DNA from: an uncultured Flavobacterium sp.
GTDB taxonomy: Bacteria > Bacteroidota > Bacteroidia > Flavobacteriales > Flavobacteriaceae
Direction of reading: 5' to 3'
Assembly: GCF_946481155.1 (NCBI RefSeq)
Contig: NZ_CAMLMK010000023.1
Location: 1 to 30,112, forward strand
DNA length: 30,112 nucleotides
Below, piece after piece: positions 23,722 to 30,112 of the stretch (positions are counted from its first letter, which is position 1; each line of letters begins with the position of its first letter). The position numbers and the translations under genes were made by a program. A model generated the notes under the pieces. That model saw only the letters and a program-made list of their open reading frames with translations, was not told the DNA's origin and did not search any database.

Positions 23722-25458
23722 TTACTCTACAATTATGAAATCTTTAACAGAAACCGGCTCGCCTTTTTCGGTAAAACCTTCCAGCGAAATCTCGAAATTC
23801 CCCTTGACGTCAGAAGTGTAGAACTCTACCGCAACTTCCTTACCTTCAAGCGTTATTTCGGGTTCCCAAAGTAGTTGGTATCTAAAATCCGGTATTCTGC
23901 GGGAATCACTTTTCGAATAGTCCGGCTGGAAATATTTCTTTTTGAGCAGCGGACGTTCCAGGGTAATATTTTTTATGAAATCACCTGAGGCCTTTGTTTG
24001 ATAGTCATTGTTTTTTGTCACGAAATTGATGACGCCGTTAAAAACTTTTGGGCCATAAACATACCCTTTGTTAACGAAACTGACTTTGTAAATATTTTGG
24101 GTGTCATACTCAAACAACTCATTGACATCTTGTAGCAATAAACCGTCTACCATAACCAGCGACTGGCCATAAGCTTCTCCCTGAGCCATGAAATCCCGTA
24201 AATTTATAGAATAAGAATCCTTGGTTTTGGTATAATACATTTCGAAAAGAACTTCTGTAATGGTTTCTTTCAGGGATGGAAAACGGGTGTAATCATCCAG
24301 AAAATATTCTTTTTCCAGCGGATGGAAGAAAGAAACTGTTTTTGGAATTGCGGTTGCACTGTCTTTCTTCTTCTGATAATAATTGTTCTCAATCTGGTTG
24401 GCAATGGAGCGTTCTTCGAGGGCTTTTTTTATTTTCGGATTCAACTGTAATTTACTGTTCGTGATCAGCTGCGAAAAATCAGGATGGGTTTGATCTAGTA
24501 CAATGGAATAATCGCTTCTATTTTCTTCCATAACCTGGATTACTGCAGTAGTTGAAACAGGGTAGTGGTCGAGTAGGAAGTTAAATTTTCCTTTTTGATC
24601 CGTTTTTGCGACTTTAAAAGCAAATGATTTTCCCGGAATCGAGAGCGCCACTGTTTTATCCTTAGTATCCTGTGCATTGTCTTTCGATATGATTTTTCCG
24701 GAAATAATTTCACCTCGTAACTCAGGTAAGTACTGACTTTTTTTCTGATTGACATTGTTTTTCGCTGCCGCAGCATTTATGAAATCAACGGAAGTTATAG
24801 CTTTTGCAACTGGAAGACTGTCTGTTTTACGGACTGAAATTGAAAAGACCCCTTTAAGATCGGAATCGATTTTTAAACTGACTTTTTCTCTGGCGGTATA
24901 ATTGCCTTTATCCGACTTTAAAGATAATTTCGGGTGACTGGTTTTTATCGTTGCTGCCACTGAAGGGGGCATAGTGTTTTCAGAGATATTCTTGTCAGTA
25001 CTGTTCTTACTACTTTCCGAGCCATTACTTTCAAAAGGATTGATAATGAAAATATCAGTTTTGAAAATGCCTTCGGGAGATTTGTTCAGCGTCCAATTGG
25101 TATAGGCAACAAGCTTGTAGCTTCCTGTTTTTAAGGATGTAGAGATAAAAAAATCTCCTTGTCCGGAGCCGTTTTCCAAAGCGGTTTTTTGCTTAAGTAT
25201 TGATTTGTTTGTTTCATCCAGTAGCTCAATATAACCCACTTTGCTCGTCGAACTGTAGGATGCCTGCGACAGGTTTAAAGCATATATTTTATAAAATAAA
25301 GTTTCTCCACTAATAAAAGTTGTAGCATTACAGTGCGCATACACACTTTCGTCAATTATAGTAACCTGCTCCAATGAATTTTTCACGGAGTTTTGCTGCG
25401 CCAAAACAATAAAGTTTTTTGAAAGCAGCAGTATCACGAATAAGAATAGTTTTTTCAC
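23722..25458 (-). CDS. Periplasmic sandwich protein with TonB-plug-like C-terminal region
   Basis: A 578-residue secreted protein of unclear function. The start is chosen at GTG 25458, which overlaps the DUF4249 stop as GTGA; this gives a clean signal peptide (KKLFLFVILLLS...VLAQ). A TTG two codons earlier is the alternative. Residues ~35-140 resemble a macroglobulin MG2-type beta-sandwich (segments TFISGETLFYKIYAL, GSYKLVAYTNWT). A middle region (about 240-320) looks like a carboxypeptidase-regulatory beta-sandwich. Around 405-470, GQSLVMVDGLLLQDVNEL and VFNGVINFVTKN resemble the plug domain of TonB receptors, but no barrel follows. This is the last gene of the TonB operon; it ends 88 bp before the rpoD start. 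Confidence 0.75.
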   Translation of the reverse strand: MKKLFLFVILLLSKNFIVLAQQNSVKNSLEQVTIIDESVYAHCNATTFISGETLFYKIYALNLSQASYSSTSKVGYIELLDETNKSILKQKTALENGSGQGDFFISTSLKTGSYKLVAYTNWTLNKSPEGIFKTDIFIINPFESNGSESSKNSTDKNISENTMPPSVAATIKTSHPKLSLKSDKGNYTAREKVSLKIDSDLKGVFSISVRKTDSLPVAKAITSVDFINAAAAKNNVNQKKSQYLPELRGEIISGKIISKDNAQDTKDKTVALSIPGKSFAFKVAKTDQKGKFNFLLDHYPVSTTAVIQVMEENRSDYSIVLDQTHPDFSQLITNSKLQLNPKIKKALEERSIANQIENNYYQKKKDSATAIPKTVSFFHPLEKEYFLDDYTRFPSLKETITEVLFEMYYTKTKDSYSINLRDFMAQGEAYGQSLVMVDGLLLQDVNELFEYDTQNIYKVSFVNKGYVYGPKVFNGVINFVTKNNDYQTKASGDFIKNITLERPLLKKKYFQPDYSKSDSRRIPDFRYQLLWEPEITLEGKEVAVEFYTSDVKGNFEISLEGFTEKGEPVSVKDFIIVE

Positions 25459-26651
25459 TGCCAAAATGGAGGTATTACGTTAGAAGAAAAAGAAGTACAG
25501 TCGCCACATCTCGGTATCACCATATTGTAGATGGTTCCTTCCCTGCTGTAAAACACGAGGCTGTTTGTTCTTATATAGGAAACCAGCGCATGAAATCCGT
25601 CATTAGCATGGAAAGGACCTGTAGCGGCACTGTCAAATTGCCGGATATCACATTGGATAAAATAAGGAGGGAAAGGCTCGTTGGGGAAAATATCTTCGTA
25701 ATTGAAGAATATTCTGCTTGAAGCAACGGAAGCAATTTCAAAAAAACCTATTACTTTTTCGTTCGGGTTGTCTGCGGATTTTATATTCCCGCTGAAAAAA
25801 CCGGGTTGGTTTGGTGATAAGATGTTTCCTGATCCCGAGATTTGTTTCAGCGTTTTATAAAATATATAGGCTTCCGGACTTTGGACGTATTGCTTTACTA
25901 AAATACTGTAGCGGTTGGCAATGGTGTAATCGTCCTGATCGATAAAGCGTACCGGAAATTCAATTACACGGTCTTCGGAAAGTTCTGCCGTATTGGTCAA
26001 TAAAATACCGGTCGATGTTTTACTGGTGTAACACACTCGTGTTTCTCCCTCTCTTAAAGCAATGTCCACTCCGGTTATCGGAGTATCCGGGTCAATAATA
26101 ATCGCTTTATTGGCAGACCATAAGGGCGCAATTACTTTATAGGTTTCCTCATATTCGTAACGATAATATTTTGAAGTATTGGAAGGATCATAGCTGTTAA
26201 CGCTAATTTGTACGCCTCTTTGTCCTTCTTTTGTAATTACATTGGTATGTATACTTTCAATGGGAGTGACAGTTGTTAGCGCCTGATTATTGGAAGTATA
26301 CTGTTTTCCGTCCTCTGTTGTAATTAACAACTGGTAAGTTCGTCCGGGTTCGGCCTGGAATTCCTGCGTCGATTCGTAAATTCCATTTTGTTCAACGAAA
26401 TCATATTGGTTGCCCATATTATCCAGCACGCGAACATTGGCGCCGGTTTCCGGAATCGGACCGTTTTCTTCCAGACGATAGGTATGGGTGATTTTTATCT
26501 GCTGTTTTTTGAATTCGTTGGTAATAGTCGCTTCAACAACCAAAGCATCTTCAAAAGTATTGGTCTGCAATTGATAAGGCTCGGTACAGCTTATCAGACT
26601 CAAGCAGAATATTATGCAGACGGTGAATTTTATTAAGAAATGTGTTTTCAT
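25455..26651 (-). CDS. DUF4249 outer-membrane lipoprotein
   Basis: A 398-residue lipoprotein with a type II signal peptide and lipobox LISC (Cys22), followed by TEPYQLQ, and a DUF4249 domain of beta-sandwich character. Members of this family are typically encoded directly after a TonB-dependent receptor in Bacteroidota, and are thought to act like SusD as a surface-exposed partner; this is inference, as no function is established. Typical family motifs are LVVEATITNE near residue 38 and GRTYQLLITTEDGKQY near residue 103. It begins 21 bp after the receptor stop and overlaps the next gene by 4 bp (GTGA). Confidence 0.88.
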   Translation of the reverse strand: MKTHFLIKFTVCIIFCLSLISCTEPYQLQTNTFEDALVVEATITNEFKKQQIKITHTYRLEENGPIPETGANVRVLDNMGNQYDFVEQNGIYESTQEFQAEPGRTYQLLITTEDGKQYTSNNQALTTVTPIESIHTNVITKEGQRGVQISVNSYDPSNTSKYYRYEYEETYKVIAPLWSANKAIIIDPDTPITGVDIALREGETRVCYTSKTSTGILLTNTAELSEDRVIEFPVRFIDQDDYTIANRYSILVKQYVQSPEAYIFYKTLKQISGSGNILSPNQPGFFSGNIKSADNPNEKVIGFFEIASVASSRIFFNYEDIFPNEPFPPYFIQCDIRQFDSAATGPFHANDGFHALVSYIRTNSLVFYSREGTIYNMVIPRCGDCTSFSSNVIPPFWQ

Positions 26652-26672
26652 TTTCTCTTAGTTTATACAGTA

Positions 26673-29447
26673 TTAAAACTTGAAATTATAGGTGATGGTA
26701 GGCACGGGAACAGAAAATACAGAAGTTTTATAAGCTTCTATTTTGCCTTCTTTGGTTACAAAAAACACAGAATAGGGATTGTTTCGCCCCAAAACGTTAT
26801 AAATGGATATGTTCCAGAAGCTGTGTGCCAATTTTTTTATTTTATGGTTTCCTTCGATGTTTACTCCAATATCAAGTCGGTAATAATCCGGTATCCTGAA
26901 TTTGTTCCTGTCGCTGTAAAGTGTATATTCAGCATTGCCATAAGTGTATTTTCCAATCGGATAGGTGATTGGTCGTCCGGTCTGGTAAATAAAATTGGTT
27001 GAGAGGCTGTAGCGCTTGGTGAATTTATAATTTAAAACAGCACTTACATCATGCGGCTTGTCGTAATTCGCAGGAAAATAGGCTCCGTTGTTTATTCTTT
27101 CAGCATCAAAGCGACTGTCCATTTTTATGAAGGTACGCGAATAGGTGTAGCCCAGCCACCCGTTTAATTTTCCTGCTTGTTTTTTTACTAAAAATTCAAC
27201 ACCATATGCTTTTCCTTTTCCTCTTAAAAGCTCGGTTTCGATGTTCTCATTCAGAAGTAATTCGGCGCCGACTTTATAATCCAAAACATTGTTTATTTTT
27301 TTATAATAACCTTCAACGCTCATTTCAAATTCTTCGTTGGCAAAATTTTTATAAAAGCCAAGTGAATATTGATCGGCATTCTGCGGCTTCACATTTAAAT
27401 CTGATAATTTCCAGGTGTCTGTTGGCGATTGTGTGGTATTGCTTGAAAGTAAGTGAAGGTACTGATAGGTTTTATCATAACTTGCTTTTACTGAGAAATC
27501 ATCTGCAATAAAATAGCGGGCAGACACACGGGGCTCGAAACCACCGTAGGTTTTAATCACCTCATTATTGCCAAATTCTTTAGTGTCAATTACACTTTCA
27601 TCGCCTTTTGGTGCGTTGGGATCATAAATTCTTTGTGTAGCGCTTCCCAAAGCAGCATAAAAGGAATATCGGATGCCGGCATTTACCAATAGTTTTTCAG
27701 AGATTTTGTACGAATCCGATACATATACAGCTGATTCAAAGGCTCTTTCTTTATCAATGGCAACAGGGACTAAAAGCGATTCCTGGCTTTTAGGATTCAT
27801 GTAGCCAGGGTTTATTTTATACAATTTCCCGGATAGTCCATAAGCAATTTTATGCCTGTCATTTAAAGTATAATTGAATTTCAGATGGAGCTGTGTTTCA
27901 TCAATTTTGTATCCGAAATCGAAGCTATTCTCCTGATCGTTCGGATTTTCATAATCGATGTTGAATTTGTATTGGCTGTTGGAAAGAATAATTCCGGCCT
28001 TGTGATTTGGCGCAAAAGCGTGATTCCATCTCAAAGAAACCAACCGATTACTGTATTTGTAAAGAGAATCCGAAGTAATGCTGAAAGCATCGTGGCTATA
28101 GTAACCTGTAGCTTCGATATCATTGTTTTTATTCAGCTTATGTGCATATTTAATAACGCCGTCATAAAAAGAGGCTTTGCTGTTTTTTAACGATTTTTCA
28201 TCCAGGGCTTTTAAGATCCAATCGGAATAAGTAGCTCTGGCGCCAATCAAAAGGCTTGATTTTTCTTTTATAATTGGAGTGCTTACTGTAAGATTGCTGG
28301 TTACAGGACCGATGCCGCCTTCTCCCGAAAGTTTGGTGAAATTTCCGTTTTTGGTTGTAATGTCAAAAACTGAAGACAATCTTCCGCCGTATTCCGTGGG
28401 GATACTTCCTTTGTAGATGTCGGCACTGCCAATGGTAAATGGATTAATGGCTGAAAAGAAACCGAAAAAATGCGCAGGATTGTAGATCACGGCATTGTCT
28501 AATAGGATCAGGTTTTGGTCTGTTTTTCCACCGCGGACATTAAACCCGGACGAACCTTCTCCGGCGGTTTTAATTCCAGGGATAGTGGTCGCGACTTTTA
28601 AAATATCCCTTTCGCCAAGAACCATTGGGATGTTCTTTAAACTTTCTATGTTTATGGAAGTGACTCCGGTATTGGCACTTTTGACACTTTCGCTTTTCTT
28701 TCCTTTTACTATTATTTCTTTAAGCTGGTTGACATTCTCGGAAACCATGATGTTTAGTTTTCCGTTACTGTACATCATTATTTTTCTTGTCGCTTTTTTA
28801 TACAGGAAATTTTCCGTTTCAAGGATATTCAATCCTACAGGTAAATCAATAGTGTAGAAACCTTCTGCATCGGAAACGGCAGTGGCTTCATTGTTTTGTA
28901 CTCTCAAAACTACATCCGGAATTGCCTTACCCGTTTTGCTGTGCTTAATATATCCGGATAATTGATAGGTTTTTTTGTCGGTACGTTTGGTTTCCTTTCC
29001 GATTAGCGCCATAGAAGATTCATTTTCTTCCTCGGAATGTTCTTTCTGAAAAACAGGATTGCCCTGAAATACAACTGTATTTTCTTCTTGTGCTTTATTT
29101 TTTTCCGGATTGAAGTACTGCTCCGGCAGTTTGTCATAAATAACGCTGTTTCGGGTCAGAATAATTTTCGTTCCTGATACATAGAAGTTCAGATTCGTGT
29201 TCTGAAGTAAGCCATTCAGTACGGTTTCTAATTTTGCATCGGTAAAAGTCAAGTTGATTGGTTCCGGATGGTTTTTTAGCCAATCGCTGTCGAAATAAAA
29301 TCGGAAGTCGGTGTCTTTCTCAATTATTTCCATCGCTTTTTCAAGAGAAACAGCATTAAATTCATAAGAAAAAGTTTTTTCTGACACTTGCGCAACCGCT
29401 ACTTGCTGACCCACAATCAGTAAAAGTAGAAGGATAAATTTTTTCAT
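26673..29447 (-). CDS. TonB-dependent outer-membrane receptor with STN domain
   Basis: Outer-membrane active transporter of 924 residues, substrate unknown. Domains in order: signal peptide (1-19, LLLLLIVGQQVAVAQ); STN domain (about 25-100; FSYEFNAVSLEKAMEIIEKD); a Glu-rich linker; a carboxypeptidase-regulatory sandwich (about 160-245; YQLSGYIKHSKTGKAIPDVV); plug (about 265-370; NIPMVLGERDILKVATTIPG, FNVRGGKTDQNLILLDNAVI); and a 22-strand barrel ending in TYNFKF. STN domains occur in signal-transducing receptors that talk to an anti-sigma factor (FecR type), but no sigma/anti-sigma pair is visible in this window. It begins 4 bp after the preceding gene. Confidence 0.94.
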   Translation of the reverse strand: MKKFILLLLLIVGQQVAVAQVSEKTFSYEFNAVSLEKAMEIIEKDTDFRFYFDSDWLKNHPEPINLTFTDAKLETVLNGLLQNTNLNFYVSGTKIILTRNSVIYDKLPEQYFNPEKNKAQEENTVVFQGNPVFQKEHSEEENESSMALIGKETKRTDKKTYQLSGYIKHSKTGKAIPDVVLRVQNNEATAVSDAEGFYTIDLPVGLNILETENFLYKKATRKIMMYSNGKLNIMVSENVNQLKEIIVKGKKSESVKSANTGVTSINIESLKNIPMVLGERDILKVATTIPGIKTAGEGSSGFNVRGGKTDQNLILLDNAVIYNPAHFFGFFSAINPFTIGSADIYKGSIPTEYGGRLSSVFDITTKNGNFTKLSGEGGIGPVTSNLTVSTPIIKEKSSLLIGARATYSDWILKALDEKSLKNSKASFYDGVIKYAHKLNKNNDIEATGYYSHDAFSITSDSLYKYSNRLVSLRWNHAFAPNHKAGIILSNSQYKFNIDYENPNDQENSFDFGYKIDETQLHLKFNYTLNDRHKIAYGLSGKLYKINPGYMNPKSQESLLVPVAIDKERAFESAVYVSDSYKISEKLLVNAGIRYSFYAALGSATQRIYDPNAPKGDESVIDTKEFGNNEVIKTYGGFEPRVSARYFIADDFSVKASYDKTYQYLHLLSSNTTQSPTDTWKLSDLNVKPQNADQYSLGFYKNFANEEFEMSVEGYYKKINNVLDYKVGAELLLNENIETELLRGKGKAYGVEFLVKKQAGKLNGWLGYTYSRTFIKMDSRFDAERINNGAYFPANYDKPHDVSAVLNYKFTKRYSLSTNFIYQTGRPITYPIGKYTYGNAEYTLYSDRNKFRIPDYYRLDIGVNIEGNHKIKKLAHSFWNISIYNVLGRNNPYSVFFVTKEGKIEAYKTSVFSVPVPTITYNFKF

Positions 29448-29451
29448 GGGA

Positions 29452-30112
29452 TCAGTCTTGGGTATATTCTAGCGAATTGTTTAGGTACACCATTAGTTTT
29501 TCATAAAACATGGGTTCGTTTTCTTTCTCCATTTTTCGAAAAGCGGCATGGAAATCGTTTATTTTTCGCTTATGATTTGGGAATAATTTAATGATGTCCT
29601 TTTTGGAAGTGATCGGGTAAAAGGCGCCATCTTTTTTTATATAGTATTCGTAATTATCATCAAATTCCTGAAAAATTGAAGCTCCTTTGTAAACGTCCCG
29701 TTTATCCCTATGGTGTTTGATGTAGAACGTAAACTTTTTCCCTGCAAAATTTTCTTCGTAATAACCTGTTCTAACTGGGCTTAACGGGTAGAGAAGTTGA
29801 TTTAGGTAAATAAATTTTCTTTTATTAAGGGTGAACGCTGCAGTTTTTTCTTTGGTCAGATTAATGCTTATTGCATCGGTTGGCTGCGGTTTGTACACAA
29901 GAATATCTTTGTAGATATCGTATTTGAGATCTAGGTCAAAATATTCCTGATTGTTGTAAGTGATGTTTCCTTTTTCAAAATTTTCGGATGGATAATAATT
30001 GTGTTTATTGTTCAGGATGCGGAATTCATTTACATGAACAGTTCCGTTGCTGATTTCAAGATTTTCTTTTCCGATGGCCTGGTCAAAAGCTTTTGAAAGT
30101 GTTTCGGAAGAA
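29452..30112 (-). CDS. Protein of unknown function, first visible gene of the TonB operon (5' end outside window)
   Basis: The frame is open to the right edge, and the visible 219 residues form the C-terminal part; a GTG/ATG inside should not be taken as the start. I do not recognise a named family. Conspicuous segments are FEKGNITYNNQEYFDLDLKY and DIYKDILVYK, followed by a mixed beta/lysine-rich region and a charged helical tail (RKINDFHAAFRKMEKENEP). No membrane segment is seen in the visible part. Its stop lies 4 bp before the TonB receptor start, so it is in the same operon and probably acts with the receptor, either in the envelope or as an accessory factor. Nothing in the visible part resembles an anti-sigma or sigma factor. 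Confidence 0.6.
   Translation of the reverse strand, partial: SSETLSKAFDQAIGKENLEISNGTVHVNEFRILNNKHNYYPSENFEKGNITYNNQEYFDLDLKYDIYKDILVYKPQPTDAISINLTKEKTAAFTLNKRKFIYLNQLLYPLSPVRTGYYEENFAGKKFTFYIKHHRDKRDVYKGASIFQEFDDNYEYYIKKDGAFYPITSKKDIIKLFPNHKRKINDFHAAFRKMEKENEPMFYEKLMVYLNNSLEYTQD

Overview
The window looks like a chromosomal segment of a Flavobacteriaceae bacterium, most likely Flavobacterium or a close relative. Several observations point there: the gene order murD-ftsW-murG-murC-ftsQ-ftsA-ftsZ without ddl; a long FtsZ with an extended acidic linker; a 287-residue primary sigma factor without region 1.1; -7 promoter elements of the TAnnTTTG type; an almost complete lack of Shine-Dalgarno sequences; and a TonB receptor/DUF4249 operon. 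No insertion sequence, prophage, CRISPR array or frameshifted gene was found, so this is mainly core genome plus one transporter operon.

Layout. (1) Positions 1-9270, plus strand: the 3' part of the division and cell-wall (dcw) cluster, entering the window inside murD and ending with ftsZ and a strong intrinsic terminator. (2) 9330-10408: a GatB/YqeY-domain gene, tRNA-Arg(TCG), and a tandem array of hairpin-forming 95/96-bp repeats. (3) 10409-14619, minus strand: a CPA2-type cation/proton antiporter followed by a small outer-membrane protein, and a LytTR response regulator with its single-TM histidine kinase. A MtfA/M90-type zinc peptidase diverges from the kinase at 14812. (4) 15672-21198, plus strand: a tripartite RND efflux operon (adaptor, inner-membrane pump, TolC-type channel) with a clear -7 element. 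(5) 21272-23633: a two-CBS-domain protein convergent with rpe, then a 59-bp terminator-like tandem array in the rpoD-rpe gap, and rpoD. (6) 23722-30112, minus strand: a four-gene envelope operon consisting of an incomplete unknown protein, an STN-type TonB-dependent receptor, a DUF4249 lipoprotein and a periplasmic sandwich/plug-like protein.

How the parts work together: region 1 makes the lipid-linked peptidoglycan precursor (MurD, MurC, MurG) and builds the Z ring and septal synthase (FtsZ, FtsA, FtsQ, FtsW). Region 4 forms one continuous export route from the cytoplasmic membrane to the outside. Region 6 is built like a SusC/SusD-type import system, substrate unknown.

The least explained signals are non-coding. 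Two unrelated tandem arrays of terminator-like hairpins lie downstream of tRNA-Arg and of rpoD, each carrying a short palindrome in the hairpin loop. A dispersed-repeat-like folded element sits in the yqeY leader. Degenerate 8-nt repeats precede murG and murC. rpoD is the only gene here with a strong Shine-Dalgarno sequence. I did not find a clearly new multi-gene system.
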